From Acestrorhynchus altus (Eukaryota > Chordata > Actinopteri > Characiformes > Acestrorhynchidae), in the NCBI GenBank assembly GCA_034509495.1, contig CM067503.1, forward strand, positions 10,422,994 through 10,486,993: DNA of 64,000 nucleotides. The letters run 5' to 3'. Position numbers and translations under genes: made by a program. Positions 12,977-25,076 of this stretch are shown in pieces. The notes below the pieces were generated by a model, which ran no database searches, was not told the origin of the DNA, and saw nothing but the letters and a program-made list of their open reading frames with translations. Numbering within the stretch: position 1 is the first letter of the stretch; each line of letters starts with the position of its first letter.

Positions 12977-13876
12977 AGAATTTTGGTTCAGGCTCAGAAA
13001 ATTCTTATTCCATACAGACACTCTGTAGTGCGTACGGGTCCTACAGTAGTGTGCCAAAGAGAGAGAATTATATGTAAATCTGATCATCTGGTCAGTAAGA
13101 GACTATTTGTTCAAAACCAATGAACATTAGAGTAAATCCACATTTACATTGTGTGACACATTTTTGAGTGTGCAGCTGTGGTCCAGCCCGGAGCACGGCA
13201 CAATTAGCTAACTGTACTTGGGGCCACAGAGCCATTTCTTGGGAGGGCTTAATGATGTAGGGGTCCGTGGATGGGCTCCACAATTGTGTCAGCTTTATAT
13301 CACCAGACCCAGGGCTATTATAGTTCCAGAACAGAAAATGTTGGAAGCCATATCTTGGTCTGTGGAGGACTATGTTGGTAGCTCTCTCTTCATGTCAAAC
13401 CTCACTGAGTTAGTTTCAAACAGACTTGTTTAAGTAGATTCCAGCATGAATTATGGCTTCAGTAAGTTAGCTAACATTATCTACATCAGCCCTGTAATTG
13501 CAGTGATGAGGATTTTGCTTCTTTGGCCTTTAATGTTAGTGTTGAAACATATGGGATTATTAACCAAAATTAAGTTAAAACCTTATTTATTTGAGACTGG
13601 TTATCCAACAACAGCAAATATAGCCATATTATGAGACACCATGCACTTCTTTGTCCTAGCAAAACAGCAAGTGGTTAAAGAAACCATAACTGGTGTATAA
13701 GGTCTTCACTGGTATGGAACAGTACAGTAACCATTTGACCCTGCAGTGTAAAAGAGGCCACATTGCACATAGACTTGATATGGCACTTGGATTAACCTAA
13801 ACAAACCTTTTCACACTCCTACAACTGAGATAAACCATCTTAAACCATTTTCATGGCAGCGTAAAACTTGACAGTA

Positions 13877-14238
13877 CATTCATTCATTCATTCATTCATT
13901 CATTCATTTTCTGAACCGCTTATTTCCTGAATAGGGTCACGGGTGAGCCGGTGCCCAGCCGGCAACTCTGAGCGCAAGGGCAGGAAACAACCCTAGACAG
14001 GGCGCTAATCCATCGTAGGGCTCACACACATCCACACACTAAGGGCCACTTTAGAGTCACCAATTCACCTACCATGCATGTCTTTGGACTGTGGGGGAAA
14101 CCGGAGTACCCAGAGGAAACCCACGTGAACACGGGGAGAACATGCAAACTCCACACAGAAACTTCCCAGGTCGCCCCACTCGGGGATTGAACCCAGGTCC
14201 TTCTTGCTGTGAGGCAACAGCGCTATCACTGAGTGTGA
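13877..14238 (+). repeat. Teleost dispersed repeat with ATTC microsatellite at its 5' edge
   Basis: A run of CATT units (13877-13907) leads into TTTTCTGAACCGCTTATTTC, then CATGCATGTCTTTGGACTGT, GGGGAAACCGGAGTACCCAG, AACACGGGGAGAACATGCAA and finally GATTGAACCCAGGTCCTTCT with TGTGAGGCAACAGCGCTA. I recognise this series as a repeat that occurs very widely in fish genomes. I cannot place it in a named family without a library search. Confidence 0.85.
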
Positions 14239-14309
14239 GATATGTATGTACATACCCTGAAGTTGCATAAAAACATGTGTGTGTCTGTGTGTTTATGTCT
14301 TCCCCTCAG

Positions 14310-14460
14310 TGGTCAGTCTATATCCGTGCAGCAGTGAGGAAAGAGAAGGGTCTCCCCATTCTTGTTGAGCTCTTGAGGATAGACAACGACCGGGTGGTGT
14401 GTGCAGTGGCTACAGCGTTACGAAACATGGCCTTAGATGTGAGGAATAAAGAATTAATTG
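14310..14460 (+). CDS. ctnnd2: Delta-catenin (CTNND2) internal exon B, Armadillo repeat region
   Basis: The exon encodes 50 full residues from WSVYIRAAVRKEKG to ALDVRNKELI plus the first base of a Gly codon. It reads directly on from exon A (GSWK then WSVYIR), giving the pattern of p120-family Armadillo repeats: a basic RKEKGLP turn, then helices ILVELLRIDNDRVVCAVAT and LRNMALDVRNKELIG. The sequence appears essentially identical to mammalian CTNND2. The acceptor is TCTTCCCCTCAG at 14309 and the donor is ATTG|GTAAGT at 14460/14461, a near-consensus 5' splice site. The length of 151 nt shifts the boundary to phase 1, and exon C restores it. A dispersed repeat ends only about 70 bases before the acceptor, so this intron's branch point must lie in a short unique stretch or in repeat DNA. 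Confidence 0.96.
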
Positions 14461-15137
14461 GTAAGTACCTCAAACTGCCCTCTTTGATTTGCTGTGTCTG
14501 TTTTAAACTGTTTCAGCGCCTGATCGATTCAGCTCCCTGTCATTGTCTGAAGGTTTAAATCAGCAGCAAAACTATACAATTGACTTAACCATGCTCATGA
14601 AATGCTTTCCCGTGCTTTTACTGCAGCACGCCTTCAGATGCTGCTTGTTTATTGGTCTTCTTTGTCTTCTGACCCAGCCATGTAAGACCATTCCATTTCT
14701 TTTCGTTAAGAAGTTCTTTATTCATCAGTAAACAGAATCACTGTCTCATCAGGTTTGCAGTATTGGCTTGAATCTGAGCAGAGAGAATAGATGAATAATG
14801 AATTCATCTCATTACTACTATCAGCAGTCACACCTTCAACACCACTGACTTAGTTCTGCTGGCAGCCACATGTGACCACGACGCAACACTTACTCCACCA
14901 TGTTTGACAGAAGGTGTGGTATCTTCGGTTTCTTCTCCATTCTCCTTCATTCTGGTACATGTGAATCGTGGTTTAATCTGCCTGAAGAATCTTGTTATTT
15001 AAATATTTCCTTGCAGTTTAAACTGGCCTTTCTGCTTTGGCCTTCATGAGTGTCTCTTGATTGTAGACTTTGGCAATGATAGACTTGACACACATCCTTA
15101 AGAGTTGATTTGAGTAGATGCCAATAAAGGTTTTCTT

Positions 15138-15412
15138 CATTATATGGACAAAGGTATTGGAACATGTGCTCAGATGTGCAAGATTTCTACTAGATTTGGG
15201 AATGTTGTTGTGAGAATCTGATTGCATTTAGAGACTAGAGCATTAGTGAGGTCAGGGTGGTTGGATGTTGAATGCCACCTCTAAACACCACCTCTAAACC
15301 CATCCCAGACATACCGGCTAGCGCACCATCATTCCAGAAAAGGAGTTGTGCTCTTCAGCTCAATGCATTAACTAAAAGGGATGTCCATGAAGATTTGGAC
15401 ACATACAGTGTT
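15138..15412 (+). mobile_element. Non-autonomous Tc1/mariner-like element
   Basis: The left end, TATATGGACAAAGGTATTGG, and the right end, CATGAAGATTTGGACACATA, are imperfect inverted repeats around TGTCCAAA-type cores. The interior (TTGTGAGAATCTGATTGCAT, CATTAGTGAGGTCAGG, GCACCATCATTCCAGA) matches a common fish Tc1-like family. No transposase remains. Confidence 0.75.
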
Positions 15413-16420
15413 TACAGTATGAAGTATATGTATTTTCACTGCCAGGACAAATTCTGTGTAATTGTCATTTCCTACCTGCCTAGTTTTAATTAGCTGCATT
15501 AAAACAGTCCAGCTCAGTAGAGCAGCATTATGTAGCGTATCTAAACAAATGCTGTTGCAGTCTTGTGTGAACTAATGGCATATTTTGACCGAATGTGAGC
15601 TGTGCTCTACAGTTTCTCATTAGCAATAATGGGATTTTTGCCAAGGTTCTGTATAGTTTTGTCCACCCTGGCAACAGCCTTTGTTTTGAACTGAACCCCG
15701 AGTATTTTTGTCTTGTTTGCATTTGCATTTGAGTTTTTTGATCAGATACTGAGGGAACTAAAAAAAAAAACAGCCAGTGCAAACAAACAAAAATAGTTTG
15801 TTGCTGTCATATCTTTGCAGGCTAATTAAAATTCAGCTATCAGGTGTGAAAATATAATTGTCTCTTCTTCTCAGCTCAGTTATCGGCTGCTGTGAGCGCT
15901 GTGATCAGACAATCAGAGTTTTAATATATGCCTGAAATTATTAATAAATATGTAAACATGATTACTTTTGCCCAGAGTGAAATGAACACATATAGTCCAG
16001 AGAAGTGGGATATGCAATCAAACAGTTTGGAGTTTAAGCCTTGAATGAGTTCCACTTTCACATATTCTCATACAAAACGGTACTGTAGTGGTTTGTTTTT
16101 ATTCCCAAGGCACAGTAAATATGAATGTACCCTCAAAAGGTACACCAGTGGTCTGAAGTGACAGTTGTGTATTGTGTGTACAAGTAACCAAACTCGATTA
16201 GTGTGAACTTGAAAGTGGACCAGCGGCAGCTGACCTCAGTACTTTGTGCTCACAGTCTGAAATCAAAGTGAACTTTAATAGGCACTAAGTTCTCTTTCTG
16301 GTTCTCTTCACCTCTGGTGAGATCTCAAACTTTCTCTTCCCACTTCAACTCCTTTAGAATTCACACCGTACCTGGGGAGCACTGAATTATGGGTAGTGTG
16401 ATTAAAGTGCATTTGACTAG

Positions 16421-16612
16421 TTGGTGTGGTACAACAGATAACACCACCACCAGTGAGCCACCACACCATATGGGAGACTGGGGTTCAATTCCCAGTCCCG
16501 GGAATAAGAGTCACTGGGCAAGAATCTTAAATCTACTCTGGCCCATCTCTGTAACGTGACTAACCTTGTAAGTCGCTCTGCATAAGAGTGTCTGCTAAAT
16601 GCCAAAAATGTA
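16421..16612 (+). repeat. tRNA-derived SINE with B box and L2-type tail
   Basis: There is a B-box-like GGTTCAATTCC at 16482-16492 and a conserved tail, GTAAGTCGCTCTGCATAAGA then GTGTCTGCTAAATGCC, at the 3' end. The minus-strand copy at 26085-26282 has the same head (CACCACACCATATGGGAGAC versus GTCTCCCACATGGTGTGG-like) and the same tail, so this is one family in both orientations. Confidence 0.85.
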
Positions 16613-18554
16613 ACTGCTTTCCTTAATTAAAAACTACTTATTGATGCTTAACACTGAATAAGAAACAGACAGGAACTGATCCTTCTGTCTGTATTCTGTA
16701 TTTATGCATGTTCTCTGAACGGTTTTGGATATGAAAGAAACAGCACCATAGGAAATGAAGGGATCAGTGTAGCCCTGGGGTAGGCAGCTCTGGATTGTGG
16801 AGCTCCAGACTCTTGCACAGTTTATTTAATTGCCAGGTTTAGTTGGTCTGTTAGAGCAGAGAACGCAGTAAACCTCAGCTGACCAAATGGACAGAGAATA
16901 GCTTTCTCATTGTATGGTCAGATGAGACAAAGCTGTAGCTGTGTGACCAGGTTAGAACAGGTGAGAAGACTGTAGCTGTTAAGCATGGTGTTAGTAGCAT
17001 CATGAAACCCAAGGCACCATCTCACGCGACCATTAATTACTGTACAATCCCTCTATTAGTTGGGCTTTCTTGACGTGTGACTGTAATATGACAGTAGTGC
17101 TCCTGTTCCAAACTCACACAAACCTGCAGGCAGCAGGATTCCTGTGGAGTTTGTTTTTTTCCTGCTAATCTCTGGAAGATTGTGGTGGTGTTTGTAGGGT
17201 AAGCCTCAGTTGTTTAACCATAAAACAAAATACGAAGCACACCAGGACTGTTTTCCTTTCACAATACCCAAACCACAAGATGAACCACAAATGATCTGTA
17301 CTGTGACCATCTCTGGAGTTGTTCTGTTTCGTTCATTTGTGAGTCAGTTTAGGGGGGTCTGATGCTTTTCTGTGTGTTCACATATGTAAAAGACAGCATG
17401 ACAAGTACACTTTAGATACTTTGTAGATACTTGGCTTCCCTTTAACTTCTTTTAGATGAATATCTATGGATTTCTTAAATTTCTCTTAAACCTCATCCTA
17501 AAGTTGAAGGGACTGAAAATGTACCCGTGAGAGTACCTTCCTGAGACTGGTAATGGACCCTAACAGGTACAGTTTAGTACCTTCTGAGAATGTAGTGCCA
17601 TGTAGTGGATCTAAATTCAGATGTCTGACTCATTTATGCTCAGTGCTAATGTAGATACAGACAGCCTTCTGTCTGTATCTTCTCTGCATTCATCTTGTCC
17701 ATATTTGTGAACATACTCTGAAAGCCTACAGAAATGGATGGAAAGGTGCAATACAACTGGAAACTGGAGGCAGTGTAGCCTATAGTTTATGCAAAACACC
17801 TCCACAGTGCCTGGGACATATGGCTATGATGAAGAAGAAACTCTGGCAGAAGAAAAATGTGTGGCAGGACTTAAAAAACTTTAATGCCACAGCCACTTAC
17901 GTTTTGTTTTTGTTTTCTTTGCAGTACCTCATTGCAAACTCCTACACTGTCCCCATGTTTGCTGTTGTCAGAAACTTTTGACTCTAAACTTCCCCCTAGA
18001 GCATAATATCCACACATAAAGGATAGATAGAAGTATGTGGATAGCGAGGTATGCAATATTTGAAACATTTTCATGTATAAAGCCAGTATAAATGAGCCTA
18101 TAGAGCTGAACCTGACCATTTATTCAAGGCTATTAAGTTTGCACATTGGCACATTGCACAAATCTTAAAAATGTTTTCTTCTTTGTTCTCCAAGGTTAGT
18201 GTGAATGAATACAATTCAGTAAGACACATTGCAATTAGAGAACAGACTGAAACCATAGCTGAAAAGAAGAGCTTGAATGCCAACATTAAGTTTCCTAAAG
18301 CACAGGTCACATTCATCTGAGTTGTTTTCAGAATGTTTTTTACACAGTTTGATCCCTGTGAACTCTGCCGTTTTAGAACTTTTGAAGTTGAACATGTTAA
18401 AGGTGTGTAGTTTTAAAATACTTACACTTCTTTGCTTGTAAGGCAAGTTAAACAAAGTTCTATAATTACTTTCAGACCATCAATGGATGGATGGTCGTGA
18501 CTCCTTGTTCACATTAAGTTAGTCACTAAAATTGCTTTTTATCATGTTTATGCA

Positions 18555-18790
18555 TTTTCTACAGTCTAGCAGCTAAACTGATTAATCGCCTCCAGTATAT
18601 CCCAAACACAACTGCCAGGTTTCTTACTTTCATGGAGCTCACAGCTTGTATTGCACCCTATCTTTTTCAATTACAATGACTTCCTCTGGACTACACCGAA
18701 TTCTTCTTCTAACAGACAAGGCCCTACATGATCTGGCTCCTGAGTACCGATCTCTTGTTTATTTATATGCTTGTTCATTTATAAGCTTGA
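18555..18790 (+). pseudogene. L2-like LINE reverse transcriptase C-terminal fragment, decayed
   Basis: Broken frames read SLAAKLINRLQYIPNTTARF and, after a frameshift, LHRILLLTDKALHDLAPEYRSL. This is the familiar end of L2/Rex-type LINE ORF2 (xxRLQxIQNAAAR ... LLTYKALHxLAPEYL). It carries stops and frameshifts, has no complete domain and cannot be active. Confidence 0.8.
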
Positions 18791-19358
18791 CAGATACATA
18801 TAAAGATGCATTCAGAGTGTCATTATCAGGAGATATCAGTCATAGCATGATTTCCAGCCAGTCAAATTGTGAGATCAGAACAAACCGTAGAATAATAAAC
18901 CCTATGTCAGTGGTGTAGTCTGATTCACATGAAATTATGTCAGTCTACTCATACACATTTCGCTTTAGTCTAAGACTGTCTAGACTATATTTAGTCATTT
19001 GCAGTGCACTTAAAAGTTACAAATGTGTTCTTTGATTTTTAGGTCAGGATTTGGATTCATAGGATCAGCTTCTACATCAGTCAAAATGAAGTAGTTAACC
19101 TCTACTCTAACTTGCTTTGTGATATATATGACCTGCATTAGCCTTCTAAAGTCTTCCAAAGAGGAAAATGCTGAAGTGATACAGCTGCAACTAATCTATC
19201 TTTACTCTGCTAGTCTAGAAATGATCAGTTTACCAGAGTTTTGAGATCATCTGGAATTTAAAAATAAAAGATCTACCCTGAAATTTACATCCACTAACAA
19301 CCAGAATGAATATGTGGCAATATCTGCTTCAGCCCACCCTTGATCCTGCTGTGTGTGC

Positions 19359-19360
<2 letters not shown>

Positions 19361-19390
<30 letters not shown>
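19361..19390. repeat. TA microsatellite
   Basis: Fifteen TA units directly abutting the inverted-repeat element that follows, consistent with the element having inserted into a TA tract. Confidence 0.95.
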
Positions 19391-19393
<3 letters not shown>

Positions 19394-19535
19394 AATGAGA
19401 AGTGTAGAAAGCAGCCTGTCAGAGGCTTCTCTGTTTTATATGTCGCCAAATATACCCACCACTTGGGCAATATGACTAAAAAAACTCATATCTGGGTAAG
19501 TCTCTGACAGGCTGTGTTCTACACTTCTCATTCTT
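19391..19535. mobile_element. Small inverted-repeat element (MITE-like)
   Basis: The first 34 bases (AAGAATGAGAAGTGTAGAAA then GCAGCCTGTCAGAG) are repeated inverted at 19502-19535 with only a few mismatches. The interior of about 75 bases is non-coding. It is 145 bases in total, with a TA tract at its left edge. Confidence 0.85.
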
Positions 19536-22500
19536 CACTAAGCCCCACCTCCTTAGGCTCATCCTCAACCCTCTGATGTGCTGAGTGGAGGTGGATGTAG
19601 TCTTTCAGAACAGTATTTCATTATTTACTCTGATCTAACATAGAGTATGCTGTTTACATGGCCACTTGAATAATAAGAGAAGTTCAGAGATCTGATTAAG
19701 ATCGGACTCTTGAGTACATGCACACATGCAATGTTTTATGCTGTAAATGGCATTGTACTGGCAGAGGCTCTTAAATAACCATTGCTCTATTTATAACCCT
19801 GTTATGAAACATCATTGACAAGTAATAGAAGTTGGAGGCATAGAAAGGTCTCTTGTGAATGTTGAAGTACACTGTTAGTAGGAGTGTGTCTGCTTGCAGT
19901 GTTTTTTTGAATGAGACAGTACAAGGTATCCAGTCAGCACAGACTAAATGTGTCTGTTAAACTTACAAGAATAGTTTAATTCTAAGGGATAAAAAGAGGT
20001 TAGATACCAAGCATATTTTTGGTATATAACCAAAGAAACTGAAGTACAGCACAGTGAATGAATGAAGTACAGCACAGTCTGGGTTGTGTTACATACTATA
20101 TATAAGGCCCCCTAATAATGGTCATTATGTAGTTATAAACCATCTCAAGTTCTCAAACATTTTATACACATTTGCTTTACTGCAGTGATCTCACCCTGTA
20201 TCTCCTTTCTGTACGGCTCCCTCATTCTCTCCTCCGTGAGAATCACTCTGCTTGAAATTCTCCCAGTGACATCACTAACAGACTATTGATCTCTCCATAA
20301 TAAACTTGGTTTCCTGGTGGGCCTCGCCGTCTCCATGGCGACAGCTCTCTGGTTTCGGGCTGTTGGTTTCAGGGCCCTCTGGGCGATGGCTGTGAGTGCT
20401 CATGGTTGAAGCTTTTTAGCTCCTGAATCAGTTGGCTAATAATTACCACCTGGAGTCCAACTAGATTTGCACACTGTCTAAAGCTTCCGTGGACCACACT
20501 GAGAATTGCCAATTGTCCCTATGCAATACCCTCATCTCTTCTTGTCTTTGTGTAAGAAATAACAATGTAAGAGATAATAAAACTGTACATAAAAGCAAAC
20601 TGGAGCATCAATAAATGTGACAATTGTGTCTGAAATTGTGAAATGTAAAAAATACTTCCATGTAAGCAGTATTTTCCGTACGTCAAATCATTTCTAAACC
20701 TATACTCTTTATAGAAAGCAGTTTTAAAGGGTTCTTTAAATGAAAGCATAAAAGAAAAACATTGTTCTCTGAGGAACCAAATGAGATTTAAGATATTTTT
20801 TCATGTTGTGAAGAATCCAGTCAGTGCTGTCAGAAACTCATAAAATCTTATATATCATAAATATCATGATATTAAACATATCACAGTGTCATGAGGTTTA
20901 AACCAACAGCCTAACATTGTGTCCAACAACACCTCTAAAAGTTTTCTTTGATGTCAGTGAGCAGGTTGCTGGCTCACTAATTGTCCTTCCTCAAACCACT
21001 TTTGGTAGGTACTGACCAGTCCATACAGAAACAAGACCTGCCTGATGTTAATGCCCATTTCTCCTGCTTTAAACACATCAATTTCAAGAACTGACTGTTC
21101 AGTTGTTGTCTAATATATACATCTCCTTCAACTGTTATGAGATAAATAATGTTCCATTGCTTCTCCACTGAGTTTTCATTTTATGAAGGATCAATGTGAA
21201 GTAAAAATGGTTCTTTGCCCTGTAAACTCATGATACATTGTTTGGCTGTCTTTAATCCTCTTAAAATATCTGTAATGTAATTATATTTATATGTTTTATA
21301 TTTATATGTAATTATACATTATAGGGGCCCATCAGCCACAAAATCCTTTTTTTCTGTTTTGCAAAGTAATAATCCTTCCAATATGTATAGATACTTCAAC
21401 TAACATCATTTAAGATTATATGAGAGATATTATGCAAATAATAGTGTCCGCTGTAACTCTAAGAAAACCAAACATAAACCAAAACAAAGTAAATACAGCA
21501 GTGAACATCTTGCACTAGGCTTCATGTGTCCCAGCAGAAAATAAGCAACTACTGCTCTGCTAGCTCAGTAACATTTGGTTGGTATTGGACATTCAGGGCA
21601 TTCTTGCTCACAAATGACATGACTAAAATCCTCTGGAATTACATTTTCTAAATCGTGGTCGAACAGAGAACAGACTACTATTACAATATACATCATAATT
21701 TGTCAAAATTCCTGATCTTTCCATTTTGCTGAGTATATTAAAGCTGAAATTGCTACAGCTGGTGCCGAAGATACTAAAGGGCTGTCTTTAAAATGTGGAT
21801 ACTGTTAATAAAACTTAAAAAATGCTACTGTAAAATCCATATGATATATAGATCTGAAACCACTTGCACTGTACAGAGGTGCACGTTCTGCATCACAAAC
21901 ATTCTGCAACCTTTGGTTCAGTCAATATGCCTCAGCTAAATTTTAATTCATTGTTTTAAAGCAATAATTGGAACTGTAATTCATAATTTACAACGTTCCT
22001 GTTTATTTAGACTGTAAAGGTCGAATCGTTTTGGGGGTGGGCCACAGGACATCATAAAGAAGAACTATTTAACCAGAAAATTTAAGAATTCAACTGAAGC
22101 TTTGAGCTGCAGTGGTTCTATATTGAGAATACTTTAGAAACTGCTTTCCTGCTTGTGAGACTTTAAACTTCTATACAAAACATTTCATTTCCAAAAATGG
22201 TTCTTCCAAGAAGATTTTTTAGGAAACCTAAAGTGGTTCTTTTAGGATGTCTCCAGTCAGCACATAGTGTGAAATATTAGATGTATTCACTACATGAACA
22301 ATGCCTTAACTTTTTGAAACTCTGCTTCTGAAATGTCACTCAAGCACATGCAGAAAAGCTAGCGAGAGCTTATCAGTATGGATGAGTATCAGTATCAGGT
22401 GGATTTCATCAGAAAATGCTGGAGGGAAAGAAAGAATAAATCAATCATGTAACAAATTCTGAAACAGCTTACTCTTACACATGGATGTCATGTGCAAAAT

Positions 22501-22649
22501 AGGTAAGGCCAAGTTCCATATAGAACCGTGACAATCCAAAGAACCTGAATTCTGGAATGCTACGGTGGGGAAAGCATTTTTGTAGAAGGTCTTTAAAGAA
22601 TCTTTGATGGTACTGTATTGCATATATCTAACTATTGTTATGCATCAAA

Positions 22650-23065
22650 GAACCTTCATTTAATACTTCATAGAACCCCCTTTATTTTGAGTGTAATAGA
22701 ATATTTGAGTAGTTTAAACATAAGTATTCTTCTATATAGAACCATAAACATTCAAAGAACCCTTTGCATGATTAAAAGGTGTGCATTTTACATTTGCCTT
22801 TTGAAAGGGTTCATGGAGAATGTGATGCTGAGAGCTCTACGTAAAACCTTTTTGAAAAGGGTTCTGTATAGCACCAAAAAGGGTTCTACTATTTTTATGA
22901 TGTCAAACTTGTTCAAAGGGGTTTCAAAAAGGTTCTATGTAGAACCCCCTATTGCACATTCTCTGAAAGCATAAAGAAACCTTTCACAACACAAATAACC
23001 CTTTATTCATGTAAAGGGTACTTTGAGTGTTCATAGTTCTATATAGAACCGTTGTTTTATTGAAG
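22650..23065. repeat. Cluster of GGTTCT...AGAACC palindromic repeats
   Basis: Many copies of AGAACC/GGTTCT-type words occur, often as the near-palindrome GTTCTATATAGAACC (22729-22743 and 23036-23050), mixed with AAAGGGTTC and AGAACCCCCT. Related words recur near 20700-20760, 22110-22250, 24000 and 43500-43620. It is probably a MITE family related to these scattered pieces, with inner units partly duplicated. The family name is unknown to me. Confidence 0.7.
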
Positions 23066-23172
23066 AGCCCTCATTTTAAGTGCCCGTTGATGCCCATCGT
23101 AGGTGAAGAACTTCAATAAAATACAGCTCATTTAAAATTTTTCTTTATATCAATATCAGCATTGATATCAAG

Positions 23173-23280
23173 ACTGTGGATCCTCCTGGTCTATATGTGG
23201 AATGATGTCATTAAAGAAAAGGTAAGAACACCTTTTCTTTAATGACCTCATTCCATATACAGACCAGGAGGATCCACAGT
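23173..23280. mobile_element. Near-perfect 50-bp-arm fold-back element
   Basis: The arms 23173-23222 and 23231-23280 are inverted copies with 47 of 50 positions matching (mismatches at arm positions 21, 25 and 34) around an 8-base loop TAAGAACA. The ends read ACTGTGGATCC and GGATCCACAGT. There is no coding capacity. The most likely explanation is a palindromic MITE. A hairpin RNA is possible but the stem is long for a miRNA precursor. Confidence 0.9.
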
Positions 23281-25021
23281 GCCATCCCTACAAATATAAT
23301 CTCAAAAAAGCATTACGTACACGCTGATAAAGTTGGTTATAACTCATTAAGCCCAAGACCACCATAACAATATCCTTTATCCTTGTACGCAGCTCTTCAT
23401 TCGTTGAAAATTAAAGTGGAATGCAATGTATGTAAGCGCTACGTTCAATATAAGGGCTTTGATGAAAAATGCCCTTGAAGAATCAATGTATCATGCTTTA
23501 TACATTTGCCTCCTATATGCAGATACCGTGTGCCTTCCAAAACCCAGAGCTGTTGCCTTGAAATGGATGTGCTGTGCTTTCAAAGCCTGGGAGTGGCATT
23601 GTAAAGAATGTTTTTAAGCTAAAGAGCAACTGCTATATCCATCTAAATGTATTTATTCTGCTCATTGAGGTGTGCTAGGAACAAGCTATTGTGCTCTGTA
23701 TGTCTGTGTACCTATCTCTACATCAATGCAGCTTAGTTCTTCTCTACAGCAAGGATGCTAGCAGGATTTATTAGAATGGGTTAACACCAGGAGGGGGTGT
23801 GTTCTGATCTACCTGAGCTGTGTGGAAGGCCTTGAAGTTTCCTTTTACACTAGAGCAAAGGGGTTTATGAAAGAGTGAGATTTACACTACTAAGAAAGAT
23901 GCAGCCTCCATATTCCTTCTTGGCTTGAAAGAGAAGATGGTAAACCACATTCAGTCTACATCCACACTTAAAATGTACTTACCTATGGAATCAGGCCATA
24001 GAACAGCCATCTTTAAAGAATCTTTAAACGAATGGCTTGTGAAAGAACACTTGTGGTGTACAAGCTTTTTAAAGGTCAGAGTCTCCATATGATATAAAGG
24101 GACTACAATAATGAAACTCTTTGGACCATATGGTGTCGACCTGAGGACGTGTTGAGTCACATGGACCAGAAGACTATACAGAGGCTCTGAGATATACACA
24201 CATGCCATCCAACAGCAACTCCACCTCTTTACTGCCACAAACTGAATGCTCATGTCAAGTACAATTAAAGAACATAGGCAAAGGAATGTGATTTCCCATG
24301 TAGCAGGTCAGATTTTATTGCCCGTCCTCCTTACTTCATCCTCAGGGCAAAAAAATGCTTTGTCCTCACTATAATTAATGGAATTTGAGCTTCTGCTCTC
24401 AGTGAATGGCAGCTAGTCAATGGTTGGTGACCTGTTCATTGACTTGTATACAAATTGTATTTAAACGTTTGGTCAGAGCTGTTTCGGTTTTTGCATATTT
24501 TGCACAGTGTAAGCTGTCTCTCAGTTGCCACAGGGCATGGCTGACACTTCCATTCTGAAAAAAATAATTAGCTTTGTGTGGCTTTGCAGTTGCCATGTTA
24601 TTGATGATTATGGATGCCAGAAAGTGTCCGAAAAAATGTATGGGTTCTTTTTTTATACCCTTTTATTTTGTGAAGGTACATATGATCTGACATTGCTATA
24701 AAAAGTACTAACAGTGCCGTACATGAGCCGACAGCTGTGTGTCTATACATAGAGATGATGTATGTCACAGAAATAACTATTCAGAGAACAATGGACAGGA
24801 ATAACAGTAGCAACTTATACAACCAATGACGCAAAACCTGTAAGCACATAATAATACAGTACATACGAATATTCTGGTCCAATCTCCAAGAGCCAAGCTT
24901 CAGTGGTGTAATGCTACCCTACATACACTTTCTCTGGGTATTAAAGTATTTGAACACCTGCTTATTGATTGTTCTATACACATCTGAATTCATATTCTAC
25001 CACATACTATACAGTAAACAG

Positions 25022-25022
<1 letters not shown>

Positions 25023-25076
<54 letters not shown>
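25023..25076 (+). repeat. CA microsatellite ending in TATATA
   Basis: 24 CA units (25023-25070) followed by TATATA. Confidence 0.96.

Noticed and set aside
23173..23280. miRNA precursor
   Set aside because: The stem of 50 near-perfect pairs with an 8-base loop is more like a palindromic MITE; no expression evidence is available.
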